Position numbers and translations under genes: made by a program. Shown here piece after piece: positions 34,008 through 44,956 of a stretch of DNA of 64,000 nucleotides. The stretch spans positions 1 to 64,000 of the forward strand of contig NZ_JAAXOX010000011.1 in the NCBI RefSeq assembly GCF_012396125.1, in the 5' to 3' direction. A model generated the notes under the pieces. That model made no database searches. It worked only from the letters and a program-made list of their open reading frames with translations, and was not told the origin of the DNA. Each line of letters starts with the position of its first letter. The stretch's first letter is position 1. This DNA is from Cellulomonas denverensis (lineage in GTDB: Bacteria; Actinomycetota; Actinomycetes; Actinomycetales; Cellulomonadaceae).

Positions 34008-34900
34008 CCGCCTGGACCCTCGGCTACGGCACCAACGGCCTCGGCGACCACCCGCTGCCCCAGGCGCTGGACCTGATCGCCGACAAGGGCTATGGCGCGG
34101 TCGCGCTCACCCTCGGCTTCCCGCACCTGGACCCGTGGGCGCCACCCGGCGACCTGGACCGGCTGCGCCGTCGGCTGGACGCGCTCGGCCTGCGGGTGGT
34201 GGTGGAAACCGGCACCCGGTTCCTGCTCGACCCGCGCCGCAAGCACGCGCCGGCCCTGGTGGACGAGGACGCGGACGCCCGGATCGACTACCTGCGCCAG
34301 GCGATCCGGGTCGCGGGGCAGCTCGGTGCCACCACGGTGCAGTTCTTCTCCGGCGTGCTCGGCCCTGGCGACGACCCCGCGGCCGCCCACGACCGGCTGC
34401 GGCACCGGGTCGATGGGCTGGCGCGCGCTGCGGCCGAACAGGGCATCCGGCTCGCCCTGGAACCCGAACCCGGCATGGTGGTGCAGACCGTCGGCGACGC
34501 CCTGGCCCTGCGCGGCGCCCTCGGCGATCCACCCGCGCTCGGCCTGACCGTCGACATCGGCCACTGCCTGGTGGTCGAGCCCGGGGGAGTAGCGGGCGCC
34601 CTGGCCGCCGCCGCCCCGGCGCTCGCCCACGTCCAGATCGACGACATGCCCCGCACCCACCACGAGCACCGCCCGTTCGGCGAGGGCGACCTGGACCTGG
34701 CCGCGGCGCTCGCGACCTTGGACCGCACCGGCTACACCGACGTCGTCTCGGTCGAACTGCCCCGGCACTCCTGGGACGCCCCCCGCCTGCTGCAGCACAG
34801 CCGCGACGCCATCCGCGCCGCCACCGCGCCCACCCTTGCAGTGCCACCCGACGCCACCGCGTCGGCCGGTCCGATCGCGCCCGCGCCCGCGCCGCCCTGA
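34004..34900 (+). CDS. Sugar phosphate isomerase/epimerase-like TIM-barrel protein in the ebo operon
   Basis: A 298-residue AP-endonuclease-2-fold protein. It begins LGYGTNGLGDHPLPQALDLI; metal-ligand candidates lie in GIRLALEPEPGMVV, GLTVDIGHCLVV and LAHVQIDDM, and the end contains DVVSVELPRHSW. The last 30 residues are Ala/Pro-rich and probably disordered. The ATG overlaps the prenyltransferase stop. It could act on the same intermediate as the cyclase-like protein two genes upstream. It is separated from eboA by 47 bases. Confidence 0.88.
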   Translation: MTAWTLGYGTNGLGDHPLPQALDLIADKGYGAVALTLGFPHLDPWAPPGDLDRLRRRLDALGLRVVVETGTRFLLDPRRKHAPALVDEDADARIDYLRQAIRVAGQLGATTVQFFSGVLGPGDDPAAAHDRLRHRVDGLARAAAEQGIRLALEPEPGMVVQTVGDALALRGALGDPPALGLTVDIGHCLVVEPGGVAGALAAAAPALAHVQIDDMPRTHHEHRPFGEGDLDLAAALATLDRTGYTDVVSVELPRHSWDAPRLLQHSRDAIRAATAPTLAVPPDATASAGPIAPAPAPP

Positions 34901-34947
34901 TCCGGGACGCCCAACCGCCCACTCCCTCCGACACCCCAGGAGCAGCC

Positions 34948-35814
34948 ATGACGCCGACGACGCCGTCCCCGGCCCGCACCGACCACGACCCCGACGCCCC
35001 CGGCGGCCCGGCGGCCGGAACCGCCGCCGCGATGCCCGGCCCACGCCCCACCCAGGCCACCGCCCGGGCCGGAACCGCCGCCGCGATGCCCGGCCCACGC
35101 CCCACCCAGGCCACCGCCCGAGTCATCCCCGCGGCAGACCCGCCCCAGCCCCCGACCGCCGCCGCGCCGCCCGTGGTGACCGCCGCCCTCGCCCCGCCGG
35201 CCGGCTGGGCCGCCGAGGCCGTGGCCGCGGTGCGCCGGGACCCGAGCACCCTGGCCACCCACCTCGCCTGGGCCGCCCGGCGCACCTCGCGGGAGGCCCT
35301 GCGCCCCGCGACCGACCCCGGTGGGACGGTGCACGGCACGGTGGCCGACGCCGCCCGGGCCGCCCTGGTGGTCGCCGCCTTCGACTCCGGCCTGGACCCC
35401 GCCGCGTTGGCCGGCGAGCTGCGCGACCGGTACCGCGAGGGCGACTCCGGCGAGCGCCGTGGGGTGCTGCGCGGGCTGGACGCCCTGACCGTGCGCGGCC
35501 CGCTGCCGCCGGAGCTGGTCGCCGCCGGCCGGGAGCTGGCCGCCGACGCGCTGCGCACCAACGACCCGTCGCTGGTCGCCGCCGCCACCGGGCCGTTCGC
35601 CGCCGCCCACCTGGATCAGCACACCTGGCGGCACGCGGTGGTGAAGCTGGTGTTCCAGCAGGTCAGCCTGGACGCGGTGGCGGGCCTGACCGAACGCGCC
35701 GATGCCGAGCTGGCCCGGATGGCCGGCGATCTGGCCGCCGAGCGCCGCGCCGCCGGGCGCACCGTCCCCGATGACCTCGCCCGGATCGCCGGGCCCCGGA
35801 ACCAGGAGTCCTGA
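34948..35814 (+). CDS. eboA: EboA domain-containing protein
   Basis: A 288-residue soluble protein; EboA has no known biochemical activity but is part of the ebo metabolite-traffic module. The conserved part is about residues 100-280, ending with the family-like pattern TWRHAVVKLVFQQVSLDAV, RADAELARMAGDLAAERRAA and GRTVPDDL. The first 90 residues are Ala/Pro/Thr-rich and contain an exact duplication of an 18-residue unit (AGTAAAMPGPRPTQATAR). CAGGAGCAGCC precedes the ATG. The stop and the start of eboB share one base. Confidence 0.85.
   Translation: MTPTTPSPARTDHDPDAPGGPAAGTAAAMPGPRPTQATARAGTAAAMPGPRPTQATARVIPAADPPQPPTAAAPPVVTAALAPPAGWAAEAVAAVRRDPSTLATHLAWAARRTSREALRPATDPGGTVHGTVADAARAALVVAAFDSGLDPAALAGELRDRYREGDSGERRGVLRGLDALTVRGPLPPELVAAGRELAADALRTNDPSLVAAATGPFAAAHLDQHTWRHAVVKLVFQQVSLDAVAGLTERADAELARMAGDLAAERRAAGRTVPDDLARIAGPRNQES
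35014..35121 (+). repeat. Tandem 54-bp duplication inside eboA
   Basis: Copies 35014-35067 and 35068-35121 differ at a single base (the last). The unit is a multiple of three, so the frame is kept and 18 residues are duplicated in the disordered N-terminal extension. Confidence 0.9.
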
Positions 35815-36683
35815 TGCGCATCCTCGACCCGCACCTGCACATGACCAGCCGCACCACCGACGACTACGAGGCGCTGTACGCCGCCGGGGTCCGGGCGGTG
35901 GTGGAACCGGCGTTCTGGCTGGGCCAGCCGCGGACCTCGGTGGGCTCGTTCGTGGACTACTTCGACGCACTGATCGGCTGGGAGCGGTTCCGGGCCGCTC
36001 AGTTCGGGATCCGGCACCACGCCACCATCGGGCTGAACCCCAAGGAGGCGAACGACCCGCGCTGCCGGGAGGTGCTGGAGGTGATCCCGCGCTACCTGAC
36101 CAAGGAGGGCGTGGTCGCGGTGGGGGAGCTGGGCTACGACGCGATGACGCCGGAGGAGGACGAGGTCTTCGCCGCGCAGCTCGCGATGGCGCTGGACGCG
36201 GACCTGCCCGCGCTGGTGCACACCCCGCACCGGGACAAGCTGGCCGGCACCCGCCGCACCCTGGACGTGGTCCGGGAGGCCGGGCTGACCCCGGACCGGG
36301 TGCTGGTGGACCACCTGAACGAGACCACGGTCGGCCTGGTCCGGGAAGCCGGGGCGTGGGCGGGCTTCTCGATCTACCCGGACACCAAGATGGACGAGGT
36401 CCGGATGGTGGCGATCCTGCGCGAGTACGGGCTGGACCGGATGATCGTGAACTCGGCCGCCGACTGGGGGCGGTCGGATCCGCTGAAGACCTGGCGCACC
36501 GGGATGACGATGCTGGAGGCGGGCTTCACCGAGGACGACGTGGACCGGGTGTTGTGGCGCAACCCGGTGGAGTTCTTCGGGGCGAACCTGATCCTGGAGC
36601 CGGTGCCGGGGTTCGTCGCCGGGCAGGTACCGGCGCCGGCCGAGTTCGAGGGCTCCTCCGTGCTGCGCGGCGTGCGGGCATGA
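35814..36683 (+). CDS. eboB: TatD-like metal-dependent hydrolase, EboB
   Basis: A 289-residue amidohydrolase-fold protein. The N-terminal metal motif is DPHLHM (H7, H9), followed by Glu in VAVGELGYDAM, His in LPALVHTPHRDK and in VLVDHLNETTV, and Asp in VNSAADWGRSD, a full set of putative metal ligands of the TatD/PHP-like class. EboB proteins belong to the ebo module; their substrate is not established. Starts on the last base of the eboA stop (TGATG) and overlaps the following gene, so it is translationally coupled. Confidence 0.9.
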   Translation: MRILDPHLHMTSRTTDDYEALYAAGVRAVVEPAFWLGQPRTSVGSFVDYFDALIGWERFRAAQFGIRHHATIGLNPKEANDPRCREVLEVIPRYLTKEGVVAVGELGYDAMTPEEDEVFAAQLAMALDADLPALVHTPHRDKLAGTRRTLDVVREAGLTPDRVLVDHLNETTVGLVREAGAWAGFSIYPDTKMDEVRMVAILREYGLDRMIVNSAADWGRSDPLKTWRTGMTMLEAGFTEDDVDRVLWRNPVEFFGANLILEPVPGFVAGQVPAPAEFEGSSVLRGVRA

Positions 36684-36694
36684 GGGGGCGCGGG

Positions 36695-37885
36695 ATGTTG
36701 CTGTCCTACTGCACCAACGTGCACCCGGCCGAGGACCTGGACGGGGTGATCGCCCAGCTGGCGGCCTATGCCGGGCCGGTCCGCCGGGCTGCGGGGCTGG
36801 ACACCCTGGGCGTCGGGCTGTGGCTGCCGGCCGAGCTGGCGCACCGGCTGGACGGGTCGGCCGCCGACCGGGACCGGTTGCGCGATGCGCTGGCCGAGCA
36901 CCGGCTGACCGTGCACACCCTGAACGCCTTCCCGTACGGCGGCTTCCACGCCGACGTGGTGAAGCTGGCGGTCTACCAGCCGACCTGGGCGGATCCGGTG
37001 CGGGCGGAGTACACCCTGGCCTGTGCCCGGGTGCTGGCCGACCTGCTGCCCGAGGGGGCCGCCGGGTCGATCTCCACCCTGCCGCTGGGCTGGCGCGAGG
37101 GCTGGACGGCGCAGGACGACCAGGCCGCCACCGCCGCGCTGGCCCGGGTGTCCGCCGAGCTGCGCGCGCTGCCGCGGACCGTGCGGCTGGCGATCGAGCC
37201 GGAGCCGGGCTGCATCCTGGACACGGTGGACGACGTGGTCGACTGGCTCGCGGCCCGCACCGACCGGATCGACCCCGAGCTGGTCGGGATCTGCCTGGAC
37301 ACCTGCCACCTGGCGACCTCCTTCGCCGATCCGGTGCAGGCGGTGCGCCGGATCCGGGACGCCGGGCTGCGGGTGGTGAAGGTCCAGGCGTCGGCGGCAT
37401 TGCAGGTGGACGACCCGTCGGACCCGGCGGCCCGGGCAGCGGTGGCCCGGTTCGCCGAGCCGCGCTACCTGCACCAGACCCGGGAGCAGGGGGCGGACGG
37501 CGTGCTCCGGGTGGACGACCTGCCGCAGGCGCTGGACACCCTGCCCGCCGCCGGACCGTGGCGGGTGCATGTGCACGTGCCGTTGCACGCCCGGCCCGCC
37601 GCGCCCCTGTCCGCCACCACCGATGTGTTGCGCACCGCGGTCGGCGCGGTGGCCCGGACCCCGCACGGCGACGAGGCGCATCTGGACGTGGAGACCTACA
37701 CCTGGTCGGTGCTGCCCCCGGAGCTGGCGGCGCGTGCGGAGTCCGACCTGGTGGCCGGGATCGCGGCCGAGCTGCGCTGGGCGACCGAGCACCTGCTGCC
37801 CGCCGACCTGTGGGCCGCCGACCGGCCGGTCCGCCCGGTGCCGGTGCCCGAACCCGGTGCCTCGAAGGTCAGGAGGTCGGCATGA
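36695..37885 (+). CDS. eboE: Metabolite traffic protein EboE (TIM-barrel)
   Basis: A 396-residue AP-endonuclease-2-like protein characteristic of ebo clusters. It begins LLSYCTNVHPAEDLDGVI, has the conserved TVHTLNAFPYGGFHADVVK segment, AIEPEPGCILDTVDDVVDW, GICLDTCHLATSF and WRVHVHVPLH, giving several candidate metal ligands. The ATG at 36695 is preferred because AGGGGG lies six bases upstream and the family starts close to this point; an ATG at 36680 overlapping the eboB stop would add five residues. Cytoplasmic, no signal peptide. Confidence 0.88.
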   Translation: MLLSYCTNVHPAEDLDGVIAQLAAYAGPVRRAAGLDTLGVGLWLPAELAHRLDGSAADRDRLRDALAEHRLTVHTLNAFPYGGFHADVVKLAVYQPTWADPVRAEYTLACARVLADLLPEGAAGSISTLPLGWREGWTAQDDQAATAALARVSAELRALPRTVRLAIEPEPGCILDTVDDVVDWLAARTDRIDPELVGICLDTCHLATSFADPVQAVRRIRDAGLRVVKVQASAALQVDDPSDPAARAAVARFAEPRYLHQTREQGADGVLRVDDLPQALDTLPAAGPWRVHVHVPLHARPAAPLSATTDVLRTAVGAVARTPHGDEAHLDVETYTWSVLPPELAARAESDLVAGIAAELRWATEHLLPADLWAADRPVRPVPVPEPGASKVRRSA

Positions 37886-39288
37886 GACCGGTGCTGCTGC
37901 TCGACGTGGTCGGGCTGACCCCGCGCGCGCTGGCGCACATGCCCCGGCTGAGCCGGCTGGCCTCCGGCGGCTGGCAGTCCCGGCTGGACACCGTGCTGCC
38001 GGCGGTCACCTGCTCGGTGCAGTCGACGATGCTGACCGGCCTGGCCCCGGCGCAGCACGGCGCGGTCGGCAACGGCTGGTACTTCCGGGAGCTGGGGGAG
38101 GTGCACCTGTGGCGGCAGCACAACCGGTTGGTCACCGGGGAGAAACTGTGGGAGACCGCCCGCCGCGCCGACCCGGGCTACACCGCGGCCAACGTGTGCT
38201 GGTGGTACGCGATGGGGATGTCCACCGACGTCACGGTCACCCCGCGGCCGGTCTACCACGCGGACGGCCGCAAGTCGCCGGACGCCTACGTCCGCCCCCA
38301 GGCACTGCACGACGAGCTGACCGGGCGGTTCGGCGACTTCCCGCTGTTCCAGTACTGGGGCCCGACCGCCTCGATCGTCTCCACCCGATGGATCGTGGCC
38401 GCGACCCGGCACCTGCTGGCCACCCGGGACGACGCGCTGACCATGGCCTACCTGCCGCACCTGGACTACGACCTGCAGCGCTTCGGTCCGCTGGACCCCC
38501 GGGCCGATGCCGCCGCCGCCGAGCTGGACACCGCCCTGGCCCCGCTGCTGGACGACGCCGAGGCCCGCGGGATCACGGTGCTGGTGGTCTCCGAGTACGG
38601 CATCGAGCCGGCGACCACCCCGGTGGACGTGAACCGGTTGCTGCGGTCGGCCGGGCTGCTGGAGGTGTACGTCCAGGACGGGCGTGAGCAGCTGGACCCG
38701 TGGACCTCGCGGGCGTTCGCGGTGGCCGACCATCAGGTGGCCCACGTCTACGTCCGCGACCCCGGCGACCTGCCCCGGGTGAGCGCCCTGTTGCGCGGAC
38801 TGCCCGGGGTGGACCTGGTGCTGGACCGGGCGGCGCAGGCCGGGTTCGGCCTGGACCACCCGAATGCCGGCGAGCTGGTGCTGGTTGCCGAGCCCGGTGC
38901 CTGGTTCACCTACTACTTCTGGCTGGACGACGACCGGGCACCCGACTACGCCCGCGGCGTGGACATCCACCGCAAGCCCGGCTACGACCCGGCGGAGCTG
39001 TTCTTCGATCCGGGCGACCGGCTGGCGAAGGCCCGGGCCGGACTCAACCTGGTGCGCAAGAGGCTCGGCCTGCGCTACGCGATGTCCACGACACCGCTCG
39101 ATCCGAGCTGTGTCCGCGGCACCCACGGGCGGCTGCCGGCCTCCGACGCGGACGCCCCGGTGATCCTGTGCTCGCAGGCTGACGTGCCCCCGGTGGTGGC
39201 CGGCCGGCTGTCCTCCGGCGGGGTGCCGGCGGCGGCGGTGAAGGCTGCCGTGCTGGAGCTGCAGGGGCTCGGGACGCGGGTCGGCTGA
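37882..39288 (+). CDS. eboF: Nucleotide pyrophosphatase/phosphodiesterase-like protein, EboF
   Basis: A 468-residue alkaline-phosphatase-superfamily enzyme. The N-terminus LLLDVVGLTPRALAHMPRLS is followed by the substrate-entry pattern SVQSTMLTGLAPAQHGAVGN (nucleophile Thr/Ser region), YLPHLDYDLQRFGP with metal-ligand Asp/His, VVSEYGIEPA and FAVADHQVAHVYV. This is the phosphodiesterase-type member of ebo clusters. Cytoplasmic by sequence. It overlaps the eboE end, has AGGAGG before the ATG, and is the last gene of the operon, followed by a weak hairpin (39293-39318). Confidence 0.87.
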   Translation: MRPVLLLDVVGLTPRALAHMPRLSRLASGGWQSRLDTVLPAVTCSVQSTMLTGLAPAQHGAVGNGWYFRELGEVHLWRQHNRLVTGEKLWETARRADPGYTAANVCWWYAMGMSTDVTVTPRPVYHADGRKSPDAYVRPQALHDELTGRFGDFPLFQYWGPTASIVSTRWIVAATRHLLATRDDALTMAYLPHLDYDLQRFGPLDPRADAAAAELDTALAPLLDDAEARGITVLVVSEYGIEPATTPVDVNRLLRSAGLLEVYVQDGREQLDPWTSRAFAVADHQVAHVYVRDPGDLPRVSALLRGLPGVDLVLDRAAQAGFGLDHPNAGELVLVAEPGAWFTYYFWLDDDRAPDYARGVDIHRKPGYDPAELFFDPGDRLAKARAGLNLVRKRLGLRYAMSTTPLDPSCVRGTHGRLPASDADAPVILCSQADVPPVVAGRLSSGGVPAAAVKAAVLELQGLGTRVG

Positions 39289-39292
39289 GGCC

Positions 39293-39318
39293 GTTCCGGG
39301 GCCGCCGGGCGCCGGAAC
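39293..39318 (+). terminator. Weak hairpin after the ebo operon
   Basis: Seven-bp stem GTTCCGG (39293-39299) with CCGGAAC (39312-39318), a 12-base GC-rich loop, five bases after the eboF stop. Confidence 0.35.
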
Positions 39319-39394
39319 CCTGCAACAGAAAAGTGCCGATTCGCCCGAATTTGCCCATCATTTCGTCCCGATTCATCCGATGATGTAAGAGCCC

Positions 39395-39424
39395 TTGTGG
39401 CCGCGTTCCCGCCGTCGCTAGCGT
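39395..39424 (+). promoter_or_regulatory. Possible promoter of the pullulanase gene
   Basis: TTGTGG (39395-39400), 18-bp spacer, TAGCGT (39419-39424), about 60 bases before the GTG. The region upstream (39325-39390) is unusually AT-rich for this window and contains ATTCGCCCGAAT, a palindrome at 39339-39350 that could bind a maltodextrin-type regulator. Confidence 0.35.
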
Positions 39425-39485
39425 CGCCGAAATCCCCGGTCGTCATCCATGTTCCCGGGGCCCTCTCTGCGACGAAGGAGTCGAC

Positions 39486-43307
<3,822 letters not shown>

Positions 43308-43335
43308 CCCACACCGGGCGTCTCCCGGACCGGGC

Positions 43336-43433
43336 TCTCGCCCACGCCGGGTGGGACCCACGCCGGGGGTCGCCTCGCACGGGGCGTCACCCGCACCGGG
43401 GTCTCGCCCACGCCGGGTGGGACCCACGCCGGG
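43336..43433 (+). repeat. 32-bp direct repeat pair downstream of pulA
   Basis: An identical 32-base block at 43336-43367 and 43402-43433 (66-bp period), containing two copies of CCCACGCCGGG each. The intervening 34 bases are also GC-rich. No coding signals. Confidence 0.7.
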
Positions 43434-43484
43434 CGTCGCCGACCCCGGCCCCGGGCATCGCGCCCGGGCCGCACGGCGCACGGC

Positions 43485-43527
43485 CACCCGGGCCGGGCCG
43501 GTCAGCACGACCGGCCCGGCCCGGGTG
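43485..43527. terminator. Strong GC hairpin, terminator after pulA
   Basis: Perfect 19-bp stem (43485-43503 with 43509-43527) with loop AGCAC. It lies between the pulA end and the operators of the next operon, so it can insulate both. Confidence 0.65.
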
Positions 43528-43539
43528 CTGTTCCCGTGA

Positions 43540-43589
43540 TGTCAATCCCGTATTGACATCACCGGAGCGTCAAGCGATCCTTGACGTCA
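43540..43589 (+). promoter_or_regulatory. Promoter with two inverted-repeat operators, probable leaderless start
   Basis: IR1 TGTCAATCCCGTATTGACA (43540-43558) overlaps a TTGACA -35 (43553-43558). IR2 CGTCAAGCGATCCTTGACG (43568-43586) overlaps the GATCCT -10 (43576-43581, 17-bp spacer) and the start of transcription. Both are perfect 7-bp arms around five bases and share the form GTCAA-N7-TTGAC. The ATG at 43589 is seven bases after the -10 with no ribosome-binding site, so the mRNA is probably leaderless. The HTH protein of this operon is the likely ligand. Confidence 0.6.
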
Positions 43590-43867
43590 TGAGCACCCGG
43601 AAGCCTGCCCTCCGCCCGCTGGGCGACGCCGCCCCGGCTGGCCGCCCACTCCCGGCTACCGCCGCCCTGATCGCCCTCTCCGGCGTGATGACCCTGGTCG
43701 TCCCGCTCGCGCTCGGCACCGGTCCGGGCTGGGTCCGGGCGGTGGCGACCGTCGTGGCCCTGGTCTGCCTGGCCGCCGCAGGTGCCCTGCTCGGCCTCGC
43801 GGTCGCCACCTCGGCGCCCACCGGCCCCCGCCTGCTGCCGAAGGGCGGTCACGACGATGCCCGCTGA
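43589..43867 (+). CDS. Small membrane protein of unknown function
   Basis: A 92-residue protein with two hydrophobic helices (TAALIALSGVMTLVVPLAL and AVATVVALVCLAAAGALLGL) joined by a short loop. I do not recognise a family. The ATG at 43589 is favoured because it sits at the predicted transcription start; an in-frame upstream start at 43553 lies inside the operator. The 3' end overlaps the HTH gene by 11 bases, so the two are coexpressed. It might be the membrane partner or effector of that regulator (inference). Confidence 0.65.
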   Translation: MSTRKPALRPLGDAAPAGRPLPATAALIALSGVMTLVVPLALGTGPGWVRAVATVVALVCLAAAGALLGLAVATSAPTGPRLLPKGGHDDAR

Positions 43868-44453
43868 CCGGAACACCGGCGACGACCGGACCGCCGCCCG
43901 CGATGCCCTGCACGACCTGGTCGCCCGGGTCCGGCCGGAGCTGGTCCGGGCCCAGGACTCGGGCGACCGCGACGCGGGCCTCGACCTGGTCGCCTTCACC
44001 CAGGTGCTGTCCGAGGAGGCCGCCACCATGCGCGACGACGCGGTCGCCTCGGCCCGGCACCAGAAGACCAGTTGGGCCCAGATCGGCGACCGGCTCGGCA
44101 TGTCGCGCCAGGCCGCCCAGCAACGCTTCGGCGACCCCGGCCCCGACCACCACGACCGGGTGTCCGACCCCGCCCGGGCCGCCGTCGGCGAGGTGTGGCG
44201 GCTGTCCCCGGTGACCGCCTTCGACGAGATGGAGCAGCTCGACCACTACGGCCGGCAGGGCTGGCACTCGGTCGGCTACGGAATCCTGTTCCACGACCTG
44301 GTCAAGGACTCGGTCGCCTGGGAGCACCGCCGGGTGTCGGTCCTCGGCCCCGGACGCGCCCGGCTCGAGGCGGACGGCTGGCGGGTCGTCGGCGGCGGCT
44401 GGTTCCCCTGGTCGTACTACGCCCGCCCCACCGGCCGCCCGGCCGAGTCCTGA
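43857..44453 (+). CDS. HTH protein with C-terminal DUF-like domain, likely autoregulator
   Basis: A 198-residue cytoplasmic protein. The central part contains a helix-turn-helix: SWAQIGDRLGMSRQAAQQRF (about residues 69-88), preceded by two helices rich in Asp/Glu/Arg. The C-terminal 90 residues (EQLDHYGRQGWHSVGYGILF, DSVAWEHRRVSVLG, GGWFPWSYYARP) form a conserved-looking domain I cannot name. The ATG lies inside the end of the small membrane protein gene. It probably binds the paired GTCAA-N7-TTGAC sites upstream. Signal sensed unknown. Confidence 0.75.
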   Translation: MPADRNTGDDRTAARDALHDLVARVRPELVRAQDSGDRDAGLDLVAFTQVLSEEAATMRDDAVASARHQKTSWAQIGDRLGMSRQAAQQRFGDPGPDHHDRVSDPARAAVGEVWRLSPVTAFDEMEQLDHYGRQGWHSVGYGILFHDLVKDSVAWEHRRVSVLGPGRARLEADGWRVVGGGWFPWSYYARPTGRPAES

Positions 44454-44520
44454 CCGACCCCGCGAGTCCTGCTCGACCCGGCGAGTACTGACCGACCCGG
44501 CCGAGTCCTGCTCGGCCCGG

Positions 44521-44640
44521 CTCACCCGTGCTCGACCCGGCTCACCCGTGCTCGACCCGGCTCACCCGTGCTCGACCCGGCTCGCCCGTGCTCGACCCGG
44601 CTCGCCCGTGCTCGACCCGGCCCACCCGTGCTCGACCCGC
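44521..44640 (+). repeat. Six tandem 20-bp repeats
   Basis: Units CTCACCCGTGCTCGACCCGG at 44521, 44541 and 44561, variants CTCGCCC... at 44581 and 44601, and a degenerate sixth unit at 44621; diverged units extend from about 44460 to 44660. The array belongs to a 500-base gene-free gap (44454-44956) between convergent genes. Confidence 0.85.
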
Positions 44641-44680
44641 CCCCCGTGCTCGACCCGCCCCTCGGGCCCGACTTCCTCCT

Positions 44681-44738
44681 CGAGAGTGCACGAATGCACG
44701 CCTCCGGGGGCTGGGAGGCGTGCATTCGTGCACTCTCG
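44681..44738. repeat. Perfect 25-bp-stem hairpin between convergent genes
   Basis: Arms 44681-44705 and 44714-44738 are perfect reverse complements with loop GGGGGCTG. Each arm contains its own small palindrome GTGCACGAATGCAC, so alternative cruciform or double-hairpin folds are possible. It may be a bidirectional terminator for the HTH gene and the minus-strand fetB-like gene, but the stem is far longer than termination needs. Confidence 0.85.
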
Positions 44739-44900
44739 GCGAGGCGAGGCGAGGCGAGGCGAGGGGAGGCGAGGCGAGGGGAGGGGAGGCGAGGCGAGGG
44801 GAGGGGAGGCGAGGGGAGGCGAGGCGGGGGAGGCGGGAGGCGAGGTGAGGTGAGGCGGGGACGGGCGGGAGGCGCGAGGCGGGGGCGGGCAGGAGGCGAG
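44738..44900 (+). repeat. Purine-rich GAGGC/GAGGG repeat tract
   Basis: About 160 bases of 5-bp units GAGGC and GAGGG, almost pyrimidine-free on the plus strand apart from one C per unit. Open frames across it are low-complexity artefacts. No gene is seen here. Confidence 0.7.
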
Positions 44901-44956
44901 ACGGGGACAGACTGCGGCGGACGCTGGCGCACCCGCGGGCTACCCGGCCCCGACGG

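Noticed and set aside
44521-44640. CRISPR-like array of regular 20-bp repeats
   Set aside because: Units are contiguous with no unique spacers, and no cas genes are present.
44528-44853. Overlapping open frames in all directions across the repeat island
   Set aside because: They encode periodic peptides such as repeated ARPGSPVLDP and GEARGGEA that mirror the DNA repeats; no start signals or conserved sequence.
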